From the NCBI RefSeq assembly GCF_028583425.1, contig NC_072790.1, positions 62,768,052-62,832,051 on the forward strand: 64,000 bases of DNA. Direction: 5' to 3'. Below the pieces are notes generated by a model. It made no database searches and was not told the DNA's origin. It saw nothing but the letters and a program-made list of their open reading frames with translations. Source of the stretch: Eublepharis macularius. Its lineage: Eukaryota > Chordata > Lepidosauria > Squamata > Eublepharidae. A program made the translations under genes and the position numbers. Positions 22,055 to 35,900 of the stretch are shown here, piece after piece (positions within the stretch are counted from its first letter, which is position 1; each line of letters opens with the position of its first letter).

Positions 22055-23256
22055 TCTGACTTGGGTCCTATGTCAACTGCCAAATCCTGTGTGTCAGAAC
22101 CTGCAAACAGGGTTTTACCCCACCCCCTTTTTTCACATGCTTCCATATTATGCAGGAAGGTCAGAAACATCTCCTGGCAATATTTCCGTTGGTGCAACCA
22201 GGTAAGATGTTTGGCTGAAATAATGATAACTTCTTCCAGAAAGAACGAAGAGGCCTCCCAGGGGCTCAATGGTTCCATGTTGTAACTCAGTATGCAACAG
22301 TGCAACATTTTCTTGCTTTTACAGGACGATAAAAGGGTTGGATCAAATCACCATATCCATTGGTTAAAAGGGAGGGGCGGTCCCTTTTGACTTCCAACAA
22401 AGTTATGCGTTGATCATGGCATCTGCATTGATTAAGAACATGTGGCATGATAACTGTACTAAGGAGGGGAGCTGGGCAAAACTGGGTGAAAAAGCTGGCT
22501 GGATCCAATGTGTTGCTCAGTTTATTGCATGCAGAAGGTCCTTCAGTGCAAAGGTCTCAGGCTACAGGGATGACTTCTTGGACAGTTGCCAGTCTGAGTA
22601 GCAATACTAGCCAGATTGGACTGGCTCAATATGAAGTTGCTGCATATGTTCATGTTGTAGAAACAGTTCTGATGCCAGCTTAAAATGATGAGGAAATGTA
22701 CATTGAGCAAGAGGATGGGGATTTTGAGAGACTTGCTGAGCCAAGTTGCACTTTCTGCCAGTGTGTGGTACCCCTGGAGGTCTATGAACTGACAACCAGA
22801 TCTGTCTGAGCTGATAACTAGAACTATCCACACTAAGTTCATGGGGACTGAAGCCCAGGTTAATCTACAATTCTATTAATGATCTCAGCAATAGAACAGC
22901 TGCCTTTTAAGCAGCACAGCAGGGACAGTTTTTGTGGATGCTGTCCCCACCATTTTTTTGCCCTGCTTGATGCTGCTGTGAGGAGGGCATGCTTTCACTC
23001 CCCCTTGTGGAAGCAGCCAGAATGATTCATAGGTGCACATTAACCGGTGCGTCTTTTTCTTTAGTGGAGCACTGGTTTAAATTATATTTGGTACATTCCA
23101 GCTTCACACTGTGTCTGCTCATGCTGAAGGAAATAATGCTTTGGCTAATAATACTGCTTTCACAGGTGCTAAATCCTGCCAGATGCATCTAGCCAAGCAG
23201 GCAATGGTCTATATTATCTCATATTCTCAAACAAGTTGATCTTTTGAGATTTTAGT
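22055..23256. repeat. Copy B part of the A/B segmental duplication, 5' flank
   Basis: This aligns with 9165-10386. The small open frames are not conserved between copies, so no gene is called. Confidence 0.8.
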
Positions 23257-23751
23257 TTTCTGTTTTCTTGTTTTGTGTTTTAATATTTATTTTCAGAATG
23301 TAATTTACAAAGCAATCCTTACTAGAATTGCTCTCTTCTAATCCCATTGACTTCAATGGGCTTGGGTGTAACTGTTTTGGACTGCACTGTTACACACCAG
23401 ATTTGGCACTGGTTTAATGTTCCTCTATCACCACAACTGAATCCCTGCCATCTCTACATCGTATTTTGTGCAGTTTCTGGTGGTATGTTAGTTCAGCTTA
23501 TGGTATTCAGCCATGCATCCAAAGACAACATTACAAGTGCGTTTTAGGATTAGAAATATTGCCCACTGGGGATGAGGCAGAGCAGAAACAAAATTTTGAT
23601 ATCTTCCAGAATTGATTAAACATTCTCTTACTTTATATTGAACATTTTAATGAAATAACTGAACTCCCTTTAAACCAAGCTGTACTCAAAGAAACAATGA
23701 TCACAACATTCTACATTCTCACAAATTGCTTTTAATTATGAAGGTGACCAT

Positions 23752-23757
23752 TTTATT
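23752..23757 (-). promoter_or_regulatory. Poly(A) signal of GSTA copy C
   Basis: AATAAA on the minus strand, 66 bases past the copy C stop codon. Confidence 0.7.
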
Positions 23758-23822
23758 TCACGCTCTTCTGGTTTTCAGCATTTGCTTCCCCACAGAAAAG
23801 CATTCTTGATACGATGCAATTC

Positions 23823-23948
23823 TTAGAGAGGGCCAAGAATCTTCAGCACGGTGGCTACATATGCATCATCAGGAGGCGGCTTCCTTGGGCTCCCAGGCTG
23901 CAGAAACTTCTTAATATTGGGAATGTTGCTTGTTCTTGCTTTGAAATC
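23823..23948 (-). CDS. GSTA copy C terminal exon 7
   Basis: This encodes [20 protein letters not shown], then [21 protein letters not shown] and TAA. The acceptor is gctccag. It is 41 codons plus stop. Confidence 0.95.
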   Translation of the reverse strand, partial: DFKARTSNIPNIKKFLQPGSPRKPPPDDAYVATVLKILGPL

Positions 23949-26900
23949 CTGGAGCAAAGATTTAAAAGGAAAGCTTCTTCAGCTGGGACAAAACCCTTTT
24001 AAAGACTCCGTTAAAATATATTCTATATAACTTGGATAGAGTCAATACATTTTGTGCCCATCAGTTTTAATGAAGAACTCCTAAGGATGTGCTAATACAA
24101 TGATTTCGATGCTCCTGATTTCTAGCCTGGTCTGAACCAAAACTGCCTGAAATTAATTAGGGTTGCCACCTTGCCTCCCCCCAGAATCCTGGGATACTTT
24201 CTTTAAAAGTTGTGGCTTGCACTGCTGTGAAGAAGTTGTTCCATCTGTTAGTTGTTCGCCCTCATTCCCCCATCACTGCCCTTTCCCCATCCCACTCATA
24301 TTCTTGCTTTTTTGTGGGCAGGAGGAGGATGTGCTACTCTATGTTCACTAAAATTTGGACATAACACCAAACTTTAGTTGGTGCAAACCCGCTTCAAAAC
24401 TTCATTTCTGATTGCCAGCTAACGAATAACAAGCCTCCTGTCAAAAGGATAGTTTTTGATTGTATATATTGTTATTTTTACTATTGTACTTATGGTAGAA
24501 GCCATAAACTCTCCATGTTTCATGCTGAATATGATGAATTTTAACTCAGACACCACATGCCCCCTTCTGGCCCCAAGCCCCAGTTGTGATGCTGAGGCCT
24601 GCATTCCCTCTGCTGTGCATTAAACCTGGCCCAAGGTGATGGAGAAAAACTCTGGCCCACAAAGGAGAAAGGCAGAGGTTGGAGGAAGGAAAAGGAACAC
24701 ACTCAGTTCAGGCACACTATCTGGAAAAGATGAGGCAACCTCCAGAAAGAGCTAAGGAAAGGAGTGAGGTGATGCCTTAGCCATAAACTTGTACCCTGAG
24801 GTGATCAGATTACAATCAAGGATTTCTAGTAAATTACATCCCTGTACCTTTTGCCATGAAAGATTCTCCCCGGCACTATTATTTGCCTACAGAAATTGAG
24901 GGCCAGGCTACAAGTGACAAATGACACAGGTTGGACACTTGTCAGCTTCCCTCAAGTTTTGATGGGAAATGTAGGCATCCTGGTTTTACAGCTTGGCTCT
25001 CCGACTGCTGTCCAATGAACTTTTCAACTGTCACTTGTCCAACATTCCACCAAGCTGCCTACGGGCCATGCTACACATGACGAATGGCACTTGAACGGCA
25101 AGTGGATTGAGTGGAGGGCAAGTGAACAGGGAGAAATACACTTGCCATTCAAGTGTCATTCGTCACTTGTAGCTTGGCCCTACATTTCCCATCAAAACTT
25201 GAGGGAAGCTGACAAGTGTCCAACCTGTGTCATTCATCTCTTGTAGCCTGGCCGACAGTTTAGGCTAAGCCAGCTCCAGCTTTAGTATTGTTTGGATTCA
25301 GCCCTGGACCCAAGAATCACACCAGAACGTTTTCTTTCTGTGCTTTATCCCCATGCCCTATAATTAGGTGGTGGCAGAATGTTCCCCTTAAGCATGTACA
25401 TGAGCTCCCCTTTCTAATACCCCCCCATCTTGTGCATTGCTTGTGCCCACATGGGTGGCACACTGCCTCTTTGTCCTTCTGCTATAAATTGGCATTTGTA
25501 GAATTCATGGAGAGCATTTAAGGGAATGCTCCAGCAGGTTCTTCTTTGGCAGCAACCTGTATTAAAATCTGTGCCAACAATTCTATGAATAAGAATAGAG
25601 AGGTTGCTGAAGGGAGGTAGTTTCACAAAATAGCCTTTGAGAACCAACCAGCACTGCAGGATTTGGCTTGGATATAACGGAGCATTTCCAGAGACATACA
25701 CGGGCTTCTGTCTGTGGAGTTTGACTTTTTCACCTTCTCCTTCCTCTTGATGCCATTTGTTGGTTGCCTAGCAACCTCCATAATGGCCACTGCAGAGGGC
25801 ATTCTTAGGCGCTGGTTCTATTATTTTGGAGGGTTTTAATCCTTTACTCTTTTTTTTTAAGATTTCAGATTTTTCCAGGGGGTTTCCTTAGGTTGGTAGA
25901 AAGATCTGCCTTGTATGTTAGTGGCTCCATATGGGGCCATTTTTAGAATTAGATATATTGATTACCTGTAGTTGAGGGAACTGTGCGAGAATATCCTTTT
26001 TTTTCTCTTCTAGCGTTAAAATAGCTTCCAGCAGCTGTATATCTGCCCAGCTCAAGCAATTGCCAACAAGAAAATTCTGTCCATGCTGTTTCAATGCCTA
26101 GAAAAGGACAAGACTGCTGTTAGTTTGGATAAAGGAAACTTGGGTAAACAATGCCAACGCAACCTTAGGACAAGCTTCATATTTCAGATGTGCTACTGCC
26201 ATCCATCCAGTTTCCTTGAGTGTCTTATATTTATGTAGCTTTTTATGGATTGCCTTTTCCCGCTATGTGGGCTCAAGGAGGTTTGTATTATATTAGCCAG
26301 GTAGCTCCATCTCTGCTTAAAGGGAATTCATAGGTTCATAGAAGATGTTGAAAATGCAGAAACCAGTCAGAGGCCATTTCAGTCTTCCTAGCTATTCCAT
26401 CTCTGGAATGCTAATTTCAAAAAGGCCAATTGAAGAAGATCAATTTGAATTAATTAACAGCTCTGGAAGAGAATTTCCACACCTGATTAATCCTTATAGC
26501 ATTACCCACCTGCCACTTTTCGATTGTAAGAAAAGTGTTAACAGCCACAGTTACATCTGTCCAAGTCCATTGAAGTCAATGGACTCAGAAGGGTATAACC
26601 CTGCTTAGTGTTGCAGTATTTGTTCCAATGGATTAGAATGCAGGGGAGACCTATGTTATCTTCTAACATTTGCTTTTTAATTAATATACAAGAAGAGTGC
26701 AAGAGAAAGAAAATAGACATTCCTACCACAGGCATCATGTCTTGAGATCAATCTGCACCCCAAGGTGATATCTGCAGTTCTCTCTAACTTTAGCTAGAGT
26801 ATTTTATCATCCCCTGACTGTATTTATTCAAAATTCCAAAATGCTGTTTCTAACAAACAGTGTCCTAAGCACAAAGGTTGGGAGAGCCCATTTCTACAGA

Positions 26901-29900
26901 TGAATCTATGGGTGGATCCACATGTTACTAGATATTGCATTTGTGCGGATAAGAAAATCAAGGCTGCAAAAGGTTATGACAGCATAATATCTAATGATAT
27001 ATGGATTTAATCTACAAGCACAGTCACTAAAAAACTTTGACATTTTTTTATCAAGACCTTGATCCCTTATTTGTGGTGAGAAAGCAAAACAAACACATAA
27101 CATTTGCTGTTGGTCTTATTTATTTACTTGATTTATACCCAGCCTTTCTCAGCAGCAGGGACCCAAAGTGACTTACATCATACTCCCCTCCTGCATTTTA
27201 TCCTCGCAACAACCCTGTAAGGCAGATTAGCTTGAGAGTGTGTGATGGCCCAAGGCCACTCCACAAGCTTTCATTGCTGAGACTGTTATTTCAACAGCTT
27301 TGCACAGTCATGTAGTCAGATTCAGTTCAACCTATCTTGTCTGAGTTCCAGTAAATTGTGAAACACACTTTATGTTCAAATTGAGCTAACACAAATATGT
27401 CTCCCGTTCCTATTGCTATTCTAGTGTGTCTGCCATTTGCTCAAAAAAATATGCAGTGCCTACCAGAAATCACCATGACATACCTTTTCATAGACTGGCA
27501 AGTATCTGGTTTTGGCCTTCTCAACGATGGAGGCAAGTTGAGCCTCTTTTTGGTCAGGTGGAGAGAACGGAAACATTAAAATCATTGTCATCAGATCTAT
27601 TGTGCCTTCCACATACATATCAATTCTGTGTGGACAGGAGGGGGGAAATAAAGTCAAACCATGCATTTTGAATTGCAGATTATTAAATAGTTTGTCTGCT
27701 TAGTGAGGAAAGGAACATTTTAACATCTCTTAGATTGTTCAGGTTAAAGGTCTGACAGTATAGACTTAAGCAGAGTTAAACCCTTTTAAGTCAAAGGGCT
27801 TAGAAGAGTAACTCTACTTAGGATTGCACCATCAATCTAATAACATATAAAAACACCACATTAGGGACCAAAAGCTTTCCAGTTCATTTCTTCCAAGACC
27901 TTGAACTTTTAAAAAGCTATGTGCTGTCAAGTCACCTCCAACCTATGGCGACCCTATGAATGAAAGACCTCCAAAACATCCTATTATTAACAGACTTGTT
28001 CAGATCCTGCAAACTGGAGAACATGGCTTCTTTTATTGAGCCAAGCCATCTCATTTTAGGTTTTCCTCTTTTCCTACTGCCTTCCACTTTTCCAGGCATT
28101 ATTGATGTTTCCAGAGAATCTTCTCATAATACAACCAAAGTACAATAGCCTCTATTTTGTCATTTTAACTTCTAGGGAGAATTCAGGCTTGATTTGATCT
28201 AGTATCCCCTTATTTATTTTTTAGGCCATCAATTGTATCCGCAAAACTCTCCTCCAGCACCACATTTCAAATGAATCAATTTTCTTCCTGTCAGCTTTCT
28301 TTACCATCCAACTTTCACACCCATACATAGTAATGGGGAATACCATAGTTTGAATTATCTTGATCTTGGTCCTCAGAGAGACATCTTTATCTTTTAGGAT
28401 CTTATCTAGCTCCCTCACAGCTGTTGTTCCAAGTCTCAATCTTCTTCTGATTTCTTCATTTTAGTCTTCCTTTTGGTTGATGATTGAGAGCCAAGCTACA
28501 AGAGACAAATTACACGCGGAGGAGCACGTGAAGGGAGTCGTAATCTTAGCCAGGAAGCTGAGTTTTAAAAGAGATTGAAAGGCTTTGTCAATTTCCCCTC
28601 TCTGCAGAACCAGGAAGATGCCGCTCAGAGGGTTTGTTAATTTCCTCTTTGCCTCCCAAAGGCTCTATCAGTTTCACTTCCTCTTCTAAGAGGCCCAGAG
28701 GAAATAAACCCTCTGAGTAGCCATCTCCCTGCCTCTGTAGAGAGGGGAAATTGACAAAGCCTTTCGATCTCTTTTAAAAGTCAGCTTCCCAGCTAAAGTT
28801 GCGACTCCCTTCATGTTCTCCTCCTTGTGTAATTCATCTCTTGTAGCTTAGCTCTGAGCCAAGGAAGAGAAAATCTTGAACAATTTCAATTTCCTCATTG
28901 GAATTTTCACTCCACCTTCTTTTAGAACTAATCCCGCTTTCCTTATGATATACTCTGCATAGAGATTGAACAGGTAGGGAGATAATATGAATCCTTGTCT
29001 TACACCTTTGCTAATTGGAAACCATTCTGTTTCCCCATATTCTGTCCTGACAGTAGCCTCTTGTCTACTGTTGCACATCAAAACAATCAGATGTTGTGGC
29101 ATCCCCATTTCTTTTAACACTCTCCATAGCTTTTCATGATCCACACAGCCAAAAGGTTTGCTGTAATCTATAAATTCTTTGAATACCTGATTGATAAGTC
29201 TCTCATTTTATTTTAACAATTTATTTATGTCATTTTTGTATCCCAAAGGACATTGTCTAATATCTGGAAAAAATCACCCTGTGAAGTAGGTTAGACTCAG
29301 GGTCAAACAAAACAATATGTGTGACACAAATGAGGTTGGCGATCCAATCCAACTTGCAGTCACATGTAACATTGGAGGACTAACATTTCCATGCCTGAGG
29401 CCTGATCCAGCTTGGAAGTGTGGCACAGGAGGAGTGGCTTCAGTCTTCCTTCCTGCATTTTTCCTCCAAGCCACATCAGGTGGTGGTACATCATTGGGGG
29501 TTCATGTGTACTGAATGCCGCACTTGGAGCCCTACTGTGGAACAAACAGAGCTCCGCGCAGCTGTTTCAGCATGGAAAACAGCACCCAAGGAAAGACTGA
29601 ATGAAGTCCTTTCTCCCCCCTATGCCATGTTCTAACTCAAATTGGACCCCAGAGTGCCTGCTAACATTAGTTCCCCCATGTTACATATGACCACAAATAA
29701 GGACCCCCAACCAGACTTGTGTCACGCCTATCATCTAGCTAAGCCTTGAGAAAGCATGAATGACTGGCCCAAGATCACCCCATATACAAGTCCAGCTCTC
29801 TACACATTATACTAGCTAGACTGAGGTTACTTCCACACAGAGCTTATCCTCCATGTTCCCCCCTTGCCAAACTCAAGCTGTTCTTTTTGGGGCTGCCACA

Positions 29901-32900
29901 TGGTGTTGTCATGCAGTCTTCCACTTTCTAGGTTTTCTCTGCTTTCGGTCATGTTTTCCCAAACCTGCTTTGGTACAATATTTCTGAAATATCTACTCAA
30001 AGTGTATTTGGGGAAAGTGGGGATGGGAAGGTGTGGATTTTTTGCACCTCTACCCACATCTGGCACCACATCTGGCACAATTTGTCCTTTTGCCTGCCAT
30101 CCCCTCCCAGGGCTTTTGCTAACCTTTTTAATGGTTAACAATATACATTGTTATAGTGTCATTGCAATTTTTTCAAGTGGGCATAAAGCACTGTGGCAGA
30201 AATGGCAAGCACAAGGGATACCACAGGGAACACTCTCATGGTGTTCTCAGTTGAAATGCCTTTGAATTCACAGCAGCACTGACCACAGAACAAATGATTT
30301 TTTCCTCTGTGGAAGGAACCTTAATCTTTTATCTATCCGCTGTTATTTGAGTGGCTCAGCCATCTTTACAACTGAAGCAGTTCTCGGTGTTTCATCATCC
30401 ATTGACCTTTTCACTAATCTGTACAAACGGATGGTTAATATTACATAGAATGAGCTGTACAAGAAGCTAAAGAAACAATTTGTGCAACTGTAATCCTCTT
30501 TCTGACAAGTGTGGCCTTGCTACTCTCTCCTCTAGGCTTTAGCCCAAGAAAAACACAATTGTGCTTCGGTGGCAGCAACCTCAGGGCATTGCTTCACTGC
30601 TGCTCCCTTCCTCCCCCACAAAAACATGATCAGCCAGGCAGGCTTGGGTGTAGCAATGGCCCTAAGGGGAGAAACAAGGGCACCATATGTGCTTATGCTA
30701 GTTTTGGTGCTCTGACAAAGATCCTCAAGCTGACTGCATCTCTTGAGGAAGAGGATGAAACAAAGTTCAAGCTGGCACTTTGTTGAGCTGCATGGCTTTC
30801 ACAACTTGATTGGTTCTATTGACTGGCCCTTGAAGGTGTCTTTTTGAATTGTTCCAAGTAACAGGAACACATTACAATGATCTGTGGACTGCAATGACTT
30901 TACTTTTATGTAATCATCAGCTTGAGGCTGTGGAAGTGGAATACATTTAACCAGGAAACAGAGTAGTGAAAGAAATGTTCTGAACAGTGTTATATTGAAA
31001 ATGAATAGAATGACATGCTTATTTCTGTTATAAGCATTAGTATACTGTGAATTTTGCACCTAGTGCTTTCAGTAAGCACTTATAAAGTACATGGTTATTT
31101 GACTTCAGTCTTATTGCAGTGGGGTTTCCCTTTGTGTTGTAGATCTACCGTGATACTCCTCTATTTTTTGTCTGCAAATTTCTTGCTCAAAAATCAATTC
31201 CCAAGTGTGTTTGGTAAGGGAGGCTTAGAGCCAAGCCACAAGTGACGCCTGACACAGGTTGGACACTTGTCAGCTTCCCTCATGTTTTGATGGGAAATGT
31301 AGGCGTCCTAGTTTTATAGCTTGGCTCTCCATTACAGCTGCAAGACCAGGATGCCTACATTTCCCATCAAAACTTGAGAGAAGCTGATTTGTTTTCGTTT
31401 TCGCAGCCATGTCGGACGCTCCTCTCGGCAGGTCCAAGAGGAAGCGTCCGAGCCGCCTGGCCGGGCGGCTGATCTGCAAAGGTTAGCCCCCAGACTCTCA
31501 GGCAGGGAGTCTGAGTCTGGGACGCGGCGGGAAGAGCCCTCTGACAGATCGAGGCAGGGGGTAAATCGCCCGTTTGTCCCTATGGAGGCCGGCAGACGAG
31601 CGCGGCACCCAGTGTGCTGCCGGGCTATAGAAAACAGCAAGGAGCAGGATTAGGCGAAAGCCTGCAAGTAAGCGAATCCCTTCTGTTACTACAAGCGCAT
31701 GTGAGGAGTGGTGGGGTCTGAAGGTTAGAAGACTCGGATTTTTCCCCCCTCATAGAGTCTCGGAAGATTGGCGGTTCCCCCCCCCCCTAAAATGGCAGCG
31801 AAAAAGCAGAGTCCTTCTCTTGGCAAGTCAGTTACGGCGGCCTTGCAGAGGGGCGAGACGCTTGAAGAACTGGTTAAAAGAGCGGTTATGGAAGCCATAA
31901 AACCCTTTGTTGACAAGCTGAATGAAACAGATCAAAGGGTGGGCTTAATTGAAAGCGATGTGAAAGCCATTAAAGAAGCAGCGGGGGGGGGCAGAGAAGT
32001 CTGCCCGGGAAAGTGCGTCACTTACGAGAGCAACGAACAGGGAATTAAAGTTGGTGGAAAACCAGCTGATCGGACTGCAAGTGGAGCGAACACAAACCAT
32101 TTTGTGTCTCCAGAATGTTAAAGAGGAGGAAAAAGAGGATTTATGGGATCTTGCCTCGGAACTTTTAGCGACACCCGCGAGGGCAACTAAAGAAGAAGTG
32201 AAAAGCGCCATTTTGGGAGTCTGTCGGGCATCTTCAAAATATGCAACGAAGCGGCAGCTGCCTCGTGAGATTGTTATCGAGTTTTCATCTAGGAGGGTCC
32301 GGGACAGTATCCTATATAATTCATACAATGCGGAATTGGACTTTCTGGGAAATAAAGTCAAGATATTGAAGGATGTTCCATTTTTAGTGCGGAAGAAAAG
32401 ATTTAAGTACAAGATGTTGGCAGCTCTCTTGAGGGAACGGGATATAAAGTACAAATGGCTACTCCCGGAAGGAATCGGGTTTAGTTATAAAGATAAAGCT
32501 TACAAGATTAATTTGGAAGATCAGCTAAGGGATTTTGTGGATAAAAATTCAGAATTTGGACCAGACACCAAGCAAAGAGAAGAGGATCCGAAGCCTGAAG
32601 GGAGGGGGGAGGCAATGAGCGCTCCGGCGGTAGCTGCGCAGAGGGAATTGCGCCCGAGGCCCAGGGGAGGGAAAAAGTTAATTTGAACTGTAATTTGTAA
32701 TTTGTATGATCAACCACTCCGTCACTATTTTATTAAGCTATTTTTTACTATGGCAGTATGAAGGGAAAGCATTGAAATGTAGTGTTTAGTGTTTGTAGGT
32801 CACCTTCCCCTTTTTTCCACCCCTCCTTCCCTTTCTCTTTTTTCTCCCTTCCCATCCCTTGTGCTATTGTAGTCTTTTGTAGTTACTGTCTTGTAGGTTA

Positions 32901-35900
32901 TGTATGTATGTAGTAGTTTTGTATGTTAGATATTGAAAAATAAAAAATATTATAAATTAAAAAAAATATATAAAAAAAAAACTTGAGAGAAGCTGACAAG
33001 TGTCCAACCTATGTCAGGCGTCACTTGTGGCTTGGCTCTTAGGCTTTTCTCTCCACACTGTTTCCCTGACCTGAAATGGCCTTAGAAAGCCACTTTTTGC
33101 CCTGTTGGTACAGGTAAGTTTCCCCAAAGTAGCAAATAGTAGCTGTTTCACTTTCCTGCTTAATGCACACCAAAGAGCATATTCAAATGCTGTAATGTTA
33201 ACTGTTTTAAAACTTCAAAGTATAGAAAGGGGAATCATGATACAATACTGTGCTTTTTCTTTCAGGTCTTTCCCAAGGAGGTTGTATTTCCTTGCTATAT
33301 AGTTGAGAATGGCCTTTGTTTGCACCAGCTTCATCCCATCCATCTCCACTAATGGGACCTGACCAAACAGCAAATGTCCATCTGCAGGAAAAAAATATAT
33401 TGATTAGTCCTGTATTGTAATAGGGTATTCTGCAGAGTTCAGGAAAGGCAACAACATCTTGCACCTAGCAAGATGAATTTTGCACCTAGCACTTTTAGTA
33501 AGCACTTATAAAGTACATGGTTATTTGACATCAGTCTCATCACAGTGGGGTTTCCCTTTGTATTGTAGATCTACCATGATACTCCTCTATTTTTTGTCTG
33601 CAAATTTTTAGGCACATTCAAGTGAGTGTGAGCTTCACTTTCTCCCAGGAGTCAAATAGCTAAGCTAAATCTGACCAACCCCAATGTAACTATAATTAAG
33701 TACCACCATAAAATGAACTTTGAGTTGTATATCTCATGCATTGACTGTGATCTTTTAAAGCTCCAAAGTACCGGTGATTATTTTTAGGAACCAAAGTAAG
33801 CTATATCATTGTGGTCTGATACCTTCACAGTTATTTATTAACATCTAGAGAGAGTCCTTGGCCATTCTCAAAAGAAGTTCTAAGGTGCAAAGTTCCAAAA
33901 ATTCAAATGACTCTGACGGTGAATTAGCAAGGCAGGAACCTGTATCTTTCTCAGAAGACCAAACTAAATGGGAGGAACCTATTGTCAACCCTGAGCTCAC
34001 TCCTGGTCTTTCACCTAGTAAAGAAGCTAACCTGACACAGATGGGTCCCAGTGCTGATCGCCTTATGAAAACTGAGGAAAAGAGCCTACATGGCTCTTCC
34101 ATCTACAGAACTAAAAGCCATTATAGCTAGACTAACAGAACCAAAGGAAACACTCTTACCATTAGTAACTAAACAGGAATAGTCCATTCTGACCATGAAC
34201 AGCCTAACTAATGCCCCTTTAGTTTGATAACTCAATTAAGGAAAAAAATCAACTAAATTAAATTTACCACTGAATAATACCAAATCAGCCTGTCCAGTAC
34301 CCTAGAACCATCACTCTCAGTACCAAAAACTAAATTCACCCAACATCCAACATCTGATGATTGGCAAGCCATGAGGTTTTTAGAACCAGATGAACTTGGC
34401 TCTGAACAACCTAAAAAAATTACTCTGTTTCTAATAGTCCCCCCCCCACCCTTGTCCTCAGATTTGACTGAATAATGTCAGTGTTCCAGAAAAAAATGAG
34501 GGATAAAGTAGATCAGACAGATAAATGACTTGCAGAGAGATCTGACAGTACAAAACTAAGAATTATGACCAGGAATATAGCAGACTGGAGAGGTAAACAG
34601 CCAAATTTAAATGGGTCTTTAAGACTTTTTGATATAATTTTTCTTCAGGAAAATTGGGTTATGAAACAGACTTTCTGTGTTATACCTCTATAGCTATTCT
34701 GACAGTTAAAAGAAAAGCCAGGCATAGAGCAGGGTCTAGGAACTTTATTCTAAACATTTGGTCAATGACCCGAGCTCAATTTCTATCAATGATACCTTGG
34801 AGAAGCCCAGCAAGGATCTGCCTGTTTGAGATCCTGTAATGCCAGACAAACTTAAATTATATTGTCAAAGGTTTTCACAGCCGGAGAACGATCACCAGCA
34901 GCTGCTGGTGAAACATCAGGAACTACAATGCCAAGACCACGGCGATACATCCCAGAAAATCCACAACAACCAAAGCTGAATTGTTGATTACCCATTTAAA
35001 GACTTGTAAGATGCCTGGTCCGGATTTGGTGCAACTTGATTTTTTTTAAAGTTGACTTGGTGGTCACCCATATATCATTGCCTTGTTTACAGCAGTTGAT
35101 AGATCAGGAATAACACCCGACCAGTGGTCGCAAAGTAGCAAGAAAGAGGCAAGAAATAACCCTGCTAATTACTACCCACTCAGTCTTTTATCTGTTCTGG
35201 GTAAATTATATGCTTCCCGTGCCCAGCTTAAACTAGTTTATTGAATGCAGCTGGCCCAGATTTTATGTCCAGAGCAGATTGGCTTCAGGAAAGGGAGTTC
35301 TACACCACACCATGCATTAGTCTTGTTTAACTTATCCAAAAATACTCATTCTACAAAAAGAGAACTCTTTATGAAGCATTCATCAATTTACAGGCAGCAT
35401 TTGATTCAATCTGTAGAGCATGTCTAAGGAAAAATTAGAAGCCACAACTATACCTAGAAGGGTATAGTATAGGGAGGAGCAGACTGTTCTATTACATACA
35501 GATATACAATAAATATACCACATATTGAACACCAGCACCACTATAAGCCTCTGCAGCAAGAAAGTACACACAATTATACAACAAGAATATCCTAGTATTA
35601 GGACACATTCATTAAAATGTTTGATTTCATTTAAAGCAACTCTCTTCTTGGTAATATTGATAACTGATAGTAATGATTTCAAAGTATAAATGTCTGCTTC
35701 AGACTTGTTAGTACATAGTTAATACAACAACTTTCATGCTTCTGAACAGTGGATTGACCACAGGCAAAACTGACTGTTCTGGCCTAAGACTGAGCATTCC
35801 ACTGCTGATAGATTACCTTTGATTAGCTTCAAATACTGTTCTCTTGTTTCCAAAAACACTTCTTCGAACTGTGCAAAAAAAAAAGAGAGAGAAATTATGT

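Larger units (their letters stand above)
31228..33038. mobile_element. MITE interrupted by an L1-type element
   Basis: The ends GAGCCAAGCCACAAGTGAC/..TCACTTGTGGCTTGGCTC are inverted, with a 3-bp duplication TTA (31225-31227, 33039-33041). The MITE alone is about 200 bp; the rest is the L1 insertion at 31388-32977. Confidence 0.87.
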
